From the NCBI GenBank assembly GCA_947447265.1, contig CANFKC010000029.1, positions 1 to 64,000 on the forward strand: 64,000 nucleotides of DNA. The letters are read 5' to 3'. Source of the DNA: Chitinophagaceae bacterium. GTDB lineage: Bacteria > Bacteroidota > Bacteroidia > Chitinophagales > Chitinophagaceae. Position 1 is the stretch's first letter. Every line of letters starts with the position of its first letter. Below are positions 8,311 through 17,689 of this stretch, in pieces. Under the pieces are notes generated by a model that saw only the letters and a program-made list of their open reading frames with translations, was not told the origin of the DNA and made no database searches. The position numbers and the translations under genes are program-made.

Positions 8311-8853
8311 TCAATGCCCCAACAGCTCATCTTTACAGGGATATATGCGGATACCCTTATCGGTTTCTTCGTAACACCGATAAGGATAATATCGTTTGCC
8401 ATCAAACTTATAGAACCGATGATAGCATCCATAGACATGGCAGCTTGCAACCTCTACCTCCCTTATGCCACTTCTGGGCAGCTTCTTTAGCCTGAGATCT
8501 AACCCTCTGTCCGCCAGAATAAGTTTCCAGTTTTTGCCTCGTTTCAGAAATATCCAAAAACCAGTGGTATTGGCGCCATCATTGCCTTGCACCAACATGG
8601 CATCATTTTGGCCATTTCCGAGTTGAACAAAAGAGGCGGCAGCGGTTCCTTTTGCATAGGGGAATTCCGTTGTATCAATTACCGCATTTTCATCACCCAT
8701 TTCTTCCCTGTAAAGTTGCTTAAGGATGGAAACTGGAATTTTAACGGGATGCGCTATTGTCTTTTCCGCATGGAAATAGCTGCTGGTTTTATGTTGAGCC
8801 TTAGCAACAAAGAAAGAAAGCAGTATGCAGAAAAGTAAAAAAGGGCATTTCAT
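8311..8853 (-). CDS. Secreted protein of unknown function
   Basis: This 180-residue protein has a clear signal peptide (FLLFCILLSFFVAKAQ, probable cleavage after AKA or AQ near residue 19). The mature part is compact, with motifs such as GNDGANTTGFWIFLKRGKNWKLIL followed by a pair of cysteines in VASCHVYGCYHRFYKFDGKRYYP. The latter resembles short domains in which a secreted protein reports on a dry or numeric response, but I do not recognise a family. It stands alone between the tRNA and the toxin-antitoxin pair. It is real by its signal peptide and codon pattern; the role is unknown. Confidence 0.75.
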   Translation of the reverse strand: MKCPFLLFCILLSFFVAKAQHKTSSYFHAEKTIAHPVKIPVSILKQLYREEMGDENAVIDTTEFPYAKGTAAASFVQLGNGQNDAMLVQGNDGANTTGFWIFLKRGKNWKLILADRGLDLRLKKLPRSGIREVEVASCHVYGCYHRFYKFDGKRYYPYRCYEETDKGIRIYPCKDELLGH

Positions 8854-8997
8854 AAATATGGTATTAGCATTTGCAGAGTAAAAGTATCAGTTGTTATCAA
8901 TACTATTGCTCATCTTACGATGACCGTTGCCGTGAAAAGGTATATAGTCTATATTCTTATTCCAAATTTTATGACGGACAAATACAACCATTGTATG

Positions 8998-9005
8998 TAT
9001 TTTTG
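8998..9005 (+). promoter_or_regulatory. Bacteroidota-type -7 element for the toxin-antitoxin operon
   Basis: TATTTTTG matches the TANNTTTG consensus and lies 15 bp before the ATG at 9021. This placement supports 9021 as the antitoxin start and a very short leader. No good -33 TTTG is visible at the normal spacing. Confidence 0.4.
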
Positions 9006-9020
9006 TATAAATGCAGTTAT

Positions 9021-9218
9021 ATGAAAGGCGTGAGTTATTTAACGGACCAGAACAATCAGAAAAAGGCAGTAGTAATTGAGATGAGTACTCTGGAGAAGTA
9101 TACCAACGAGCTTGAAGATTTATTGGATGGTATTATTGCTGAATCTCGTAAGAATGATGAGAAAGTACCATTAAATAAGGTTATCAGTAATCTTAAAAAA
9201 TCTGGCAAGTTGAAATGA
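9021..9218 (+). CDS. Antitoxin of a RelE/ParE-type toxin-antitoxin pair
   Basis: This protein has 65 residues from the ATG at 9021 (MKGVSYLTDQNNQKK...). A longer in-frame extension back to 8871 exists, but it is Cys/Tyr-rich, overlaps the promoter-like element and looks non-coding. The segment KKAVVIEMSTLEKYTNELEDLLDGIIAESR resembles small Phd/RelB-like antitoxins that neutralise the toxin and repress the operon. Its stop codon overlaps the toxin start as ATGA, the usual coupled arrangement. Confidence 0.8.
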   Translation: MKGVSYLTDQNNQKKAVVIEMSTLEKYTNELEDLLDGIIAESRKNDEKVPLNKVISNLKKSGKLK

Positions 9219-9475
9219 GACGCTATAATGTTGTTTTTTCAAAGAGAGCTGAAAAGGACATAGAGAAATTACCTGCTCAAGTTGTAGAGAAAATTATACC
9301 AGCAATTATTTCGCTGGAAGAAAACCCTCGCCCCGTCGGATGTAAAAAGCTAAAAGGATATACCGATTTGTGGAGAATACGCATAGGAGATTATAGAGTA
9401 ATTTATTCTATAGAAGATGCCATTGTACTAGTGGACATACGAGAAGTAGGTAATAGGAAAAATATTTACGACTAA
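9215..9475 (+). CDS. RelE/ParE-family toxin
   Basis: This 86-residue protein begins YNVVFSKRAEKDIEKLP. It carries the family core LEENPRPVGCKKLKGYTDLWRIRIGDYRVIYSIED and ends VDIREVGNRKNIYD. The conserved basic/aromatic residues (K, R in LWRIRIGDYRVIY; R at the C-terminus) fit a RelE-type mRNA interferase or a ParE gyrase inhibitor. Sequence alone does not separate the two, though the GDYRVIY/REVGNRKNIY pattern leans RelE. The ATG overlaps the antitoxin stop by 4 nt. Confidence 0.9.
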   Translation: MRRYNVVFSKRAEKDIEKLPAQVVEKIIPAIISLEENPRPVGCKKLKGYTDLWRIRIGDYRVIYSIEDAIVLVDIREVGNRKNIYD

Positions 9476-9575
9476 AAACAGCACATTCAGCAATGGTGCA
9501 GGTACGAAGCATAGTCGAATGAAAAGCCGACCAGCGGCTACACTAATTCAGCAGTTTGTAACCGTCCCCCAAAAC

Positions 9576-11285
9576 CTATTCGCTCTTTTTTACATCAATA
9601 ACCCTTACTTGTAAACGGGTAGTGCCATTGTGCTCGTTTTCTTCAATACAATATACCATATCAAACGGGCCGCTGCTTACTATATCAAATTTATGTGCAA
9701 GGCCGAATGCGATACCCTCGGTAATGGCGCCGTTTTCCTGATAAGCTACAATACGAATATGTGCGTCACGGACAACCGTTGAATTACCCTGGTAGTCTTT
9801 TACGTTCCGGCTAACAAAAACTGGTTTCATATTAGCCGGTCCGAAGGGCTCAAACTGCTTTACTATATTATATATAGCAGGTTTTATAAGGGAAAGCGGT
9901 ATTTCCGCATCAATTTCTATTTCGGGGGTTTGCTGGTCGGTGGTAATGCTGTTAGCAACCACATCTTCAAAACGGTCAATAAATGCCGGTACTTTTTCAA
10001 CCGACATAGTAAGTCCGGCAGCAAAGAAGTGGCCGCCATAATTATCTAACAAATCGCGGCACTCGTGTATCGCTTCATAAATATTAAAGCCGGATACAGA
10101 GCGGGCGGAACCCGTTGCTTTGCCATTGGCAGACGTAAGCACAATTGTCGGGCGGTAATAATGGTCGATAAGTCTGCTGGCCACAATGCCCACAACGCCT
10201 TTATGCCAGTTTTCTTTATAAACTACGGTCGATTTGCGTAACGGTGTCTGGTCATCTTCAATCAGCGCAGCCAGTGCTTCTTCGGTAGTTGTTTTATCTA
10301 CTTCGCGGCGGTCGTCATTGTCAGAATGCAATACTGCTGCCAGCGTAATTACTTTTTCGGGGTCAGTTTCTATAAACAGTTCTACAGCCTTCCGGGCATC
10401 ATCCATGCGCCCCGCAGCATTTACGCGCGGGCCAATAACAAAAACAAGGTCAGAAACAACCAGCGTTTTGGTAACACCTCCTAATTGTTTAAGAATAGCT
10501 ATTGCAGGTGAAGGGTCTTCATTGATCCGTTTTATACCATAATAGGCTAATACGCGGTTTTCGCCATCTATGGGCACAATATCAGCAGCTATGCTGGTGG
10601 CAACAAGATCGAGATATTTATAAACATCGGGAACGGGTTGTTTCCAATGCATGGCCAGGGCCATTATCAATTTAAAACCAATGCCACAGCCCGAAAGTTC
10701 TTTATACGGGTAAGGGCAGTCGGCCTGTTTTGGGTTAAGTATTGCAACGGCAGGCGGCAGGTGCGCATCGGGTAAATGGTGATCGCAAACAATAACGTCA
10801 ATGCCCAGCGATTGCGCGTAGGTAATTAACTCTGCCGATTTTATGCCGCAATCAAGTGTAATAATAAGTGTATAGCCATTGCCATGCGCAAAATCTATAC
10901 CGGCCTTTGAAACACCATAACCTTCCCGGTAACGATGGGGAAGATAATAGGTGAGGTCGCCATTATAATTGGCTTTCAGGTAAGAGTATACCACCGCTAC
11001 CGCAGTGGTGCCATCTACATCATAGTCGCCATATACCATAATGCGCTCGTGCCACTCTATAGCTTCCGAGATGCGTTCCACAGCGCGGCGCATGCCCTTC
11101 ATTTTAAAGGGGTCAATAAGATCAGTTAACTCAGGGCGGAAGAATTTTTTTGAACTTTCGTAATCTGTAATACCTCTTATAGCCAGCAACCTGCAAATAA
11201 CAGGGTGCACATGTAACGCATCAGTTAATGTTTGAATTATTTGTTCATCAGCAGGTTTAATTATCCATCTCTTTTCAGGCCTCAT
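9576..11285 (-). CDS. recJ: Single-stranded-DNA-specific exonuclease RecJ
   Basis: This is a 5'-3' ssDNA exonuclease for recombination and mismatch or base-excision repair. Phosphoesterase motifs of the DHH family are present: GDYDVDG at residues 86-92 and CDHH at 167-170, followed by the RVNAAGRM and GGHFFAAG (DHHA1) segments, then an OB-like C-terminal part. At 569 residues it is full length. Its ATG overlaps the end of kmo by 4 nt (11282-11285), so the two are co-transcribed although functionally unrelated. Confidence 0.96.
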   Translation of the reverse strand: MRPEKRWIIKPADEQIIQTLTDALHVHPVICRLLAIRGITDYESSKKFFRPELTDLIDPFKMKGMRRAVERISEAIEWHERIMVYGDYDVDGTTAVAVVYSYLKANYNGDLTYYLPHRYREGYGVSKAGIDFAHGNGYTLIITLDCGIKSAELITYAQSLGIDVIVCDHHLPDAHLPPAVAILNPKQADCPYPYKELSGCGIGFKLIMALAMHWKQPVPDVYKYLDLVATSIAADIVPIDGENRVLAYYGIKRINEDPSPAIAILKQLGGVTKTLVVSDLVFVIGPRVNAAGRMDDARKAVELFIETDPEKVITLAAVLHSDNDDRREVDKTTTEEALAALIEDDQTPLRKSTVVYKENWHKGVVGIVASRLIDHYYRPTIVLTSANGKATGSARSVSGFNIYEAIHECRDLLDNYGGHFFAAGLTMSVEKVPAFIDRFEDVVANSITTDQQTPEIEIDAEIPLSLIKPAIYNIVKQFEPFGPANMKPVFVSRNVKDYQGNSTVVRDAHIRIVAYQENGAITEGIAFGLAHKFDIVSSGPFDMVYCIEENEHNGTTRLQVRVIDVKKSE

Positions 11286-12655
11286 TTTCCAAAATCCAGT
11301 TGTTGCACAGCGTTGTGATAATCATCTATCCAGTTATCCAGCTTTGCTGCAAAGCCTTCTTTATCCATTTCAGCAAAAAAATCTCCTCCATTCATAATGT
11401 TACCCAATAACTGATCCTGCGCTTCAATGCAGCGTATGGCAGTATCATAAGGGGTATGGCTGAAGGAAACCATTTCGTAAATCGATACGAATTGGTCGGG
11501 GTATTTTTTACCGAGTTCTTTTTCAATTTTCTTCCTTTCCAGGAATGCAGGGTCTGAAACCTTGTCCCGCATTTCTACAAAGTTAAGTAAAGCAAGTTTG
11601 GCAACAGCATCTCCGTTTGGTTTCCTCCTTACTTCGTATTCTTTTAATATGTTGGTCCAGTCCTCACCGTGTTTATCCAGCAGGCCGGTAAGTATGGTGC
11701 AGTCTTCAAAACCGGCATTCATACCCTGTCCATAGAACGGCACAATAGCATGTGCGGCATCGCCTATCAAAGCACTCTTATCCTGGTAGTGCCAAGGAAA
11801 GATGTGTGTTGTAATGAGCGAAGCGGTGGGGTTGGTAAAGAAATCGTCAATAAGGGTAGGCATTAACGCCTTTGCATCAGCGAATTTCGCATCGAAAAAT
11901 GCATTCACATCTTCCTTTGTCTTTAAATTGGCGAATGAATTTTCTCCTTCAAAAGGCATGAACATAGTGCAGGTAAAAGACCCATCGGTATTCGGCAGGG
12001 CTATCATCATATAATTACCGCGTGGCCAGATGTGGAGGTAATTCTTGTCCATCATCATGCTGCCATCAGCTGCCGGGGGAATATTCAGTTCTTTATAGCC
12101 ATATTCCAGGTAGTTCTGCGAACAGTTTACCTTGTCCATGTGCGTATAGGCGGTGCGCAATGCTGAAAAAGCCCCATCAGCACCAAAAAGCAGGTCTGCG
12201 TTTACCGTCTTTTCCGAGCCGTCACCCGTTGTAAAATTGAGTATGTTTTTAGGTACATCAATTTTATTGCAACGGTGCTCAAATTGAATTTTCACCCCTT
12301 CTTTTTCAGCAAGGGTCATCAGCTTTTTGTTCAGTTCGCCACGGCTTACAGAATAAATTGCTTCGTTATTCTTGCCATAAGCTTGTGTGGTAACAGTGCC
12401 GTCAGCAAGGTGCAGGTAGCGGCCATGCATTGGTATAGCTATGGCTTCCAGGTCGTTACGCAAACCGGCAAGGTCTAAAGCCTTCCAGCCGCGCGCACTC
12501 ATAGCCAGGTTAATAGAGCGGCCAGCGCCAACGGTAGCCTTGCGCATATCCGACCTTCGCTCGTATAAGGTAACTTCATAGCCCCGCTTACGTAATATAA
12601 TGGAAAGTAAAGAGCCCACCAGGCCCGCACCCAGAATTGTAACCTGCCTCGACAT
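11282..12655 (-). CDS. kmo: Kynurenine 3-monooxygenase
   Basis: This FAD-dependent hydroxylase converts L-kynurenine to 3-hydroxykynurenine with NADPH and O2, a step toward quinolinate and NAD in some Bacteroidota. The Rossmann motif is GAGLVGS (residues 8-14). The KMO-typical VGAGRSINLAMSARG (about 43-57), the DG motif FGADGAFSALR, and IGDAAHAIVPFYGQGMNAGFED are all visible. It has 457 residues. No other kynurenine-pathway gene is in the window. It overlaps recJ by 4 nt. Confidence 0.94.
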   Translation of the reverse strand: MSRQVTILGAGLVGSLLSIILRKRGYEVTLYERRSDMRKATVGAGRSINLAMSARGWKALDLAGLRNDLEAIAIPMHGRYLHLADGTVTTQAYGKNNEAIYSVSRGELNKKLMTLAEKEGVKIQFEHRCNKIDVPKNILNFTTGDGSEKTVNADLLFGADGAFSALRTAYTHMDKVNCSQNYLEYGYKELNIPPAADGSMMMDKNYLHIWPRGNYMMIALPNTDGSFTCTMFMPFEGENSFANLKTKEDVNAFFDAKFADAKALMPTLIDDFFTNPTASLITTHIFPWHYQDKSALIGDAAHAIVPFYGQGMNAGFEDCTILTGLLDKHGEDWTNILKEYEVRRKPNGDAVAKLALLNFVEMRDKVSDPAFLERKKIEKELGKKYPDQFVSIYEMVSFSHTPYDTAIRCIEAQDQLLGNIMNGGDFFAEMDKEGFAAKLDNWIDDYHNAVQQLDFGK

Positions 12656-12766
12656 ATGCTTGTGTTGTTAATTGTTGTTCAGGCGCAAAAGTACATTGTT
12701 TATATTGATTGGTTAATATGGTAACTTATGTGAGTTTTCTTGCAAATGTGATTGCACCCATAGGTA

Positions 12767-13246
12767 TTACAATATACTTATCATAAATGCGGCAATGTAG
12801 CCTGCCAGTATCAACCCCGATAGCACCATACAGCCAGTCATGCGCCGTTTAAACTTCAGGAGTTTCCATGGTGGTACTTTGTCCCGGTGCGACAGTGCAT
12901 AGGCGCTCATTACTATGCAGGCTATAGCCAATGCACAGCTTAACATAGGCACATTAATTGCGGTTATAGATGGATCAATCCCTATCATCGCGGTAATATA
13001 TGCAAGTGCGGATAAGCCGTTTGCTACAACCCCTTCTAGCAGCACATTGCGGCCTTCATTATTGTCGTCTGGTTTTGCAGCAGGTGTAGTGAAGAAGCGA
13101 ATTGCTTTGCTCAAAAGCGTTTGGCGCTCATTGCGTGTGTTGGTGGCGGCATCGGCATGTTTTATATGGAAACCTGCGTATGTCACTATAGGTCTGCATG
13201 CAAAAAGTACAACAAATAGAATGAGGATAAATGGTTTAAAGGGCAT
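12767..13246 (-). CDS. Small membrane protein, paralogue 3 of 3
   Basis: A longer frame opens at 13354, but the ATG at 13244-13246 gives a proper signal peptide (MPFKPFILILFVVLFACRPIVTYAGF) and begins 15 bp after the preceding stop, so I prefer 159 residues. After the signal comes AGFHIKH, a charged stretch ending LLSKAIRFF, and three hydrophobic segments. AGF after the signal, the linker length and the position recur in the two genes upstream, suggesting tandem paralogues. The conserved domain is unknown and the C-terminal part is the most diverged of the three. Confidence 0.7.
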   Translation of the reverse strand: MPFKPFILILFVVLFACRPIVTYAGFHIKHADAATNTRNERQTLLSKAIRFFTTPAAKPDDNNEGRNVLLEGVVANGLSALAYITAMIGIDPSITAINVPMLSCALAIACIVMSAYALSHRDKVPPWKLLKFKRRMTGCMVLSGLILAGYIAAFMISIL

Positions 13247-13260
13247 GATAGAGGTTTTTG

Positions 13261-13719
13261 TTATAAAAATAAAGAGGCCAGGAAGGGTAAAATACACAAG
13301 CCACCCAGTATAATGGCGGCGATTGCAAAACCTTTTTTCTTCTGGCCCATGCATAGTGCCACAATACCTAATATAACACCTGCCATATTTAAACCCACAT
13401 AAACGGCATAACCGGTTGTAACCAGCTTTTCTAAAGTCAAGGCAGCAGCGACGCTTCCGGCAAGGGCTGCCAATGCGTATATGAAGAACAGGAGTAAGAT
13501 AATGCCCGAAGCGAACACCAGACCAAGCGATAGCTTGCTCAGAATTGACTTTTTGCGCTCTTCTTTTGTTTCCCGTTTCCAGGGGTTAAAACTGAAGTGT
13601 CTGGGTTCTGCAGCTATTACATGGCTGGTGGTTGTTGAATTGCTACTTAATTTAAACCCCGCAAATGCTGGTTGGCCGATAATCGACAACAGTAATATAA
13701 AAAGTGTACGGAAGAGCAT
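13261..13719 (-). CDS. Small membrane protein, paralogue 2 of 3
   Basis: This 152-residue protein has a signal peptide ending FAGFKL, a Ser/Thr-rich stretch, then KSILSKLSLGLVFASGII and two further hydrophobic segments. It contains LGIVALCMGQKKKGFAIAAIILGG, a pattern like DUF4190-type membrane proteins. The same arrangement (AGF after the signal, a linker of about 45 residues, hydrophobic segments with GxxKxxGxAIAxIxxGG) is shared with the gene upstream. It probably sits in the inner membrane with a short periplasmic head. Function unknown. Confidence 0.75.
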   Translation of the reverse strand: MLFRTLFILLLSIIGQPAFAGFKLSSNSTTTSHVIAAEPRHFSFNPWKRETKEERKKSILSKLSLGLVFASGIILLLFFIYALAALAGSVAAALTLEKLVTTGYAVYVGLNMAGVILGIVALCMGQKKKGFAIAAIILGGLCILPFLASLFL

Positions 13720-13801
13720 GGGGTATTATTGGGGTGTTGACTATCAAATAATTAAACCATGCAAAAATTATGCCAAAGAAATGTTAATGAGCGCCTTTCG
13801 C

Positions 13802-14326
13802 CTAAATTACGGCTCCAATTATACCCAGAATGATAGCTGCAATTAAGGCGACGAGGATCTCAATAAATATACCTCCGCTTATTACTATTCCGGCAATGGC
13901 AAGCCCCCGCTGTTTTTCTCCTCTTGCTAAACCTATAATACCAGTTATCAAACTGGCTAACCCGAGCACCAGCGAGCCAATAAGGAAGAATCCTGTTGTA
14001 GCCGCCGCTGCTACCACAGCACCAATTAATAATATGCCAAACACATTCCCAAGCAAGCCAAAGCAAAATGACAGGATATTTAAAATAGATGCGTCGTCTG
14101 CCGGCTTACCTTCCAGTTTTCGTAACATTTTAAATGCAATGCGCTCTTTGACTGTCTGGAATACCGAATGCCGCCCCTCATGCAATTGATTCAACAGGTA
14201 TGGTTGAGCTGGTGCTGTAGCCTGTTGAGTGATTGCTGTTTTTTGCTTTATTACAAAGCCAGCCTGGCAGGGAGCGCCCATTGAAAGCAATATGAATAGG
14301 AGCGGAATGATGATTTTCTTTAGCAT
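13802..14326 (-). CDS. Small membrane protein, paralogue 1 of 3
   Basis: This 174-residue protein has signal peptide MLKKIIIPLLFILLSMGAPCQAGF, followed by VIKQKTAITQQ and FQTVKERIAFKMLRKL. Two or three membrane segments rich in Gly, Ala and Val follow. The segment GLASLITGIIGLARGEKQRGLAIAGIVISGG matches the motif GxxKxxGxAIAxIxxGG of the next gene. It is the first gene of a three-gene run on the minus strand. No enzymatic motif is visible. Confidence 0.75.
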   Translation of the reverse strand: MLKKIIIPLLFILLSMGAPCQAGFVIKQKTAITQQATAPAQPYLLNQLHEGRHSVFQTVKERIAFKMLRKLEGKPADDASILNILSFCFGLLGNVFGILLIGAVVAAAATTGFFLIGSLVLGLASLITGIIGLARGEKQRGLAIAGIVISGGIFIEILVALIAAIILGIIGAVI

Positions 14327-14432
14327 AAGGAAAGGAGTGTCCGGTAGTTAATGGATTAAAGTTCGGCAAAAAAATGAGATTCCGTTATCTTGTTGCTTTA
14401 ACGCTGATTTTTTATTGTAATGATGTGTAACA

Positions 14433-16514
14433 TTGTTGCCTGCAATGGGTAGATGGCCGCTCCACAAAGCCTGGTTTTGGGAATATGCACCTTTCTTCAG
14501 GGTGCTGTTGCCATTTGCGGCAGGTATAATGTGGTATAATGCGGGTGGTCATGTGCCGTCTTGGGCTGCAATAGTGGCCGTGTTTGTTCTTGTGGCAGCA
14601 TACGCCTTAGTTGCGCTTAACGTAAGGTATGATAGTTTCAGGAAGGTAGCGGCGTTTGCGCTGTTGCAAGCGTTTTGCGTGTTCGGCGGTTATGAACTTT
14701 CGGCATTGAATGACATTACAACCGGCACTAATTGGTTTGGCCAAACCCTGGAAAAGGAAGCCACCTATGTGGCCTGCATTACCGAAGCGCCTGCAGAAAA
14801 AGAGCAGTCCTTTAAGCTGGAGGTAGAAGTGATCAGGTCTATTCAACAGGGCGGCATCAAGGCGCTTGCCGGAAGGGCTTTTGTATATGTTTATAAAGGT
14901 AAAATGCCCATGTTGCTGCAAAAAGGCGATACTATATTATTGCCTTCGAAATGGGACGCCATAAGTAATGCGGGTAACCCCTATGAGGTTGACTATGCTG
15001 GTTATTGCCGGCGCAATAACATTTACTACCAGCAATTTTGTTCGGCAAATGAGGTGCGGTTGTATGCCACGGTTATAACTTCTGCTCAGCCATTAACGGC
15101 ACTGGTGCACGACTGGTGCATGGCGCAGCTGGAAACGCAAATTCGCGATGCACGTACCCTTGGCCTTATCCAGGCCATGCTGCTCGGCGACGAAGTGAAC
15201 CTGGACGAAGAGCTCCGCCAGTCGTTTTCTGATACTGGTATAGTGCATGTTATCGCTATTTCGGGCGGCAACATTATGCTGTTCTTTACATTCATTACCG
15301 TGTTGTTATGGTGGGTAAGGCACCGCAAATATTTGTGGGTGAAGTATGCTATTGCGCTGCCCCTTGTTTGGTTCTACGTAGTGATGGCTGGTTCTTCTCC
15401 ATCTGCCGTAAGGGCTGGTTTTATGTTTTCTATACTCGCATGGGGCATTATGTTTCAAAAGAACAACAACAGTCTGAACCAGCTTTTTGCAACCGCATTC
15501 TTGTTATTGTGTGCCGAGCCCATGTGGTTATATAGCCTTGGTTTCCAGCTTTCGTTTGTTGCCGTCTTATCGCTTATCCTGTTTTATGCCCCGGTGCATG
15601 GTCTATGGCGGCCCGGTAATAAAATCTTAAAAGTTATCTGGGAAACTATTTGTGCCAGTTTTGCGGCAGAGGTGCTGGTGGCGCCCTTGGTCATTTATTA
15701 TTTTCACAACTTTCCTGTTCTGTTTCTTGTAGCCAATGTTGCTGCATTCTTCTTTATGGGATTGGTGTTAATTGCCGGTATTGCAATTATTATATTTAGC
15801 TGGCTACCTATTGTTGCAGGTTGGTTAGGTGTTGCTACAACATATCTGGTTGCAGGTTTCGAGCTAATAATTAAATGGATGCAGCGCGTAGGTCCGCTTT
15901 CGTTTCATTATTTGAGGCTAACGCCGCTGCAATTGTTGCTGGTTTTTGTTGTAATTGGTGGCATCGCGTACTTTCTTTCCCGAAAGCGCAAGGGCGCTTT
16001 ATTCGCGGGGCTGGGAGCGCTTTGCATTTTATTGGTGTTGCTGTCGGTTAGTAAGCGTAAAAACTTGCTGCAACAGCATTTTGTGGTATACAATACAGCC
16101 AAGGAAAACAGGATAGAACTTTTGAAGGATGGCCATTATCATATTATTGGCAGCCTTAAAAAGGGAAGCAGTAAATCAAAGTTTGCGGTTGACCCTTTGC
16201 ACATAGAGTGGCAGGCATGGCGGCCCGGTGACACGTTGAGGCAGTCAGTTTTTCATTTTCAGGGTAAAACAATTTTGATACTAGATTCCGCACAGCACAG
16301 TCCGGAACCATTTACTGCAGATTTTCTTGTCGTAAATTATACCGGGGCAATTGATCCCATGGCTTTGCAAAAAGTATACCGGCCTCAACTCATTATTATC
16401 GGTAACAATTACAACCGGAAACAACAACAGGCTTGGGCCGATTCTGCAGCAAAATATCAGATACCCATTCATACAGTTGCGCGGGATGGAGCATTTGTAC
16501 TGGGTGACCGCTGA
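14433..16514 (+). CDS. comEC: ComEC/Rec2-family DNA-uptake channel protein
   Basis: This 693-residue polytopic inner-membrane protein resembles ComEC, which carries single-stranded DNA into the cytoplasm during natural transformation. The N-terminal DUF4131-like part (membrane segments then an OB-like domain, about 60-220) is followed by the Competence domain. That domain has QAMLLGDE, FSDTGIVHVIAISGGNI, and then GSSPSAVRAGFM (about 325-336). The C-terminal soluble part keeps only a reduced metallo-beta-lactamase-like region without obvious HxHxDH residues. No other competence gene is in the window. Confidence 0.9.
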   Translation: MLPAMGRWPLHKAWFWEYAPFFRVLLPFAAGIMWYNAGGHVPSWAAIVAVFVLVAAYALVALNVRYDSFRKVAAFALLQAFCVFGGYELSALNDITTGTNWFGQTLEKEATYVACITEAPAEKEQSFKLEVEVIRSIQQGGIKALAGRAFVYVYKGKMPMLLQKGDTILLPSKWDAISNAGNPYEVDYAGYCRRNNIYYQQFCSANEVRLYATVITSAQPLTALVHDWCMAQLETQIRDARTLGLIQAMLLGDEVNLDEELRQSFSDTGIVHVIAISGGNIMLFFTFITVLLWWVRHRKYLWVKYAIALPLVWFYVVMAGSSPSAVRAGFMFSILAWGIMFQKNNNSLNQLFATAFLLLCAEPMWLYSLGFQLSFVAVLSLILFYAPVHGLWRPGNKILKVIWETICASFAAEVLVAPLVIYYFHNFPVLFLVANVAAFFFMGLVLIAGIAIIIFSWLPIVAGWLGVATTYLVAGFELIIKWMQRVGPLSFHYLRLTPLQLLLVFVVIGGIAYFLSRKRKGALFAGLGALCILLVLLSVSKRKNLLQQHFVVYNTAKENRIELLKDGHYHIIGSLKKGSSKSKFAVDPLHIEWQAWRPGDTLRQSVFHFQGKTILILDSAQHSPEPFTADFLVVNYTGAIDPMALQKVYRPQLIIIGNNYNRKQQQAWADSAAKYQIPIHTVARDGAFVLGDR

Positions 16515-16601
16515 TATTTCGGCATTGCTAACCGGCCAGAAAAGTAATTAATGATTGGTGTGATTTTCAAAACCCTCAAACACTCCTTATCTTGCACCTG
16601 C

Positions 16602-17600
16602 ATGAAACTACTTAAAACCGCTACTGTATTTATAGCCGCATGTATGCTGCTGGCATCGTGTAAAGATAAGCCAGAACAAAAGGCAGCAGAAACCACAGCC
16701 GCAGCACCTGCAGTTAAAGTTAGCACGCCTGACTTTAATGCTGACAGCACCTATGCCGATATCAATACACAGGTGGCGCTGGGCCCCCGCATACCGGGTT
16801 CTGCTGCACAAAAAAAGTGCGCCGACTGGATGCAAGGGAAATTGAAAAAAGTTTGTGATACTGTTTACAGGCAGGAAACTAAGGTTATCGGTGGCGATGG
16901 TAAGCAACTGCCTTGTTATAATCTTATAGGCAGTATCAACCCAAAAGCGGAAAGACGCATCTTGTTTCTTACGCATTGGGATAGCCGCCCCTGGGCTGAC
17001 CAGGATACCAAAGACCAGGATAAACCTATACTTGCGGCAGACGATGCGGCAAGCGGGGTAGCTATGTTACTTGAAGTAGCGAAGCAAATTAAGAGCAAGG
17101 GTTTGTCTCCCGACCTTGGAATTGATATTTTGTTCACCGATGTGGAAGACTATGGTAAAACACAGTGGGGTGAAAATTCATATTGTTTGGGTACCCAGTA
17201 TTGGGCAAAGAACCCGCACGTGCCGGGCTATAAGGCAGAGTTTGGCATATTGCTGGATATGGTTGGCGCGCGCAATGCACAGTTCCCGCTGGAGGGATTT
17301 TCAACTGAATACGCTTCGGCAGAGCAGCAAATGGTTTGGCAGGCTGCCGGCCATGCAGGCTACTCTTCTTATTTCCCGTATGTGCAGGCTGGTAAAATAA
17401 CTGACGACCATGTGCCGGTGAATGAGATCATCCACATCAAAACCATAGACATTATTAACCTTGATGTTAACTCACCAAAAGTATTTGCTCCGCATTGGCA
17501 CACCCATGCCGATAATATGGACGTTATAGATAAAGGAACGCTTAAAGCAGTGGGCCAGACATTATTGCAGGTTATTTATGAAAATGCTGCAAGGGCCTAG
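16602..17600 (+). CDS. Glutaminyl-peptide cyclotransferase-like M28 lipoprotein
   Basis: The ATG at 16602 gives MKLLKTATVFIAACMLLASC, a clean lipoprotein signal (Cys20); the upstream in-frame ATG at 16551 adds an unlikely prefix, so 332 residues are preferred. The body is an M28-type zinc hydrolase fold with THWDSRPWAD, the metal ligands in LAADDAASGVAMLLE, TDVEDYG, and HWHTHADNMDVID. This is the pattern of glutaminyl cyclases, which form N-terminal pyroglutamate on exported proteins. In Bacteroidota such periplasmic enzymes act on proteins starting with Gln after signal cleavage. It lies close behind comEC. Confidence 0.9.
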   Translation: MKLLKTATVFIAACMLLASCKDKPEQKAAETTAAAPAVKVSTPDFNADSTYADINTQVALGPRIPGSAAQKKCADWMQGKLKKVCDTVYRQETKVIGGDGKQLPCYNLIGSINPKAERRILFLTHWDSRPWADQDTKDQDKPILAADDAASGVAMLLEVAKQIKSKGLSPDLGIDILFTDVEDYGKTQWGENSYCLGTQYWAKNPHVPGYKAEFGILLDMVGARNAQFPLEGFSTEYASAEQQMVWQAAGHAGYSSYFPYVQAGKITDDHVPVNEIIHIKTIDIINLDVNSPKVFAPHWHTHADNMDVIDKGTLKAVGQTLLQVIYENAARA

Positions 17601-17634
17601 GCGCTGCGGGAAGAAAGTAATCATAACCTAAAAC

Positions 17635-17673
17635 AAAAAAGGATGACCGATACTACATCAGTCATCCTTTTTC
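17635..17673. terminator. Bidirectional terminator between convergent genes
   Basis: An A-run and AAGGATGAC pair with GTCATCCTT and a T-run around a loop of about 13 nt. The element lies between the convergent M28 lipoprotein gene and the T9SS protein gene and can end both transcripts. Confidence 0.8.
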
Positions 17674-17689
17674 AATAAAAAAACTCCAA

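Noticed and set aside
8871-9020. Extended start for the antitoxin gene (115 residues)
   Set aside because: The extra N-terminus is Cys/Tyr-rich and covers the TATTTTTG promoter box; the 65-residue form from 9021 fits antitoxin size.
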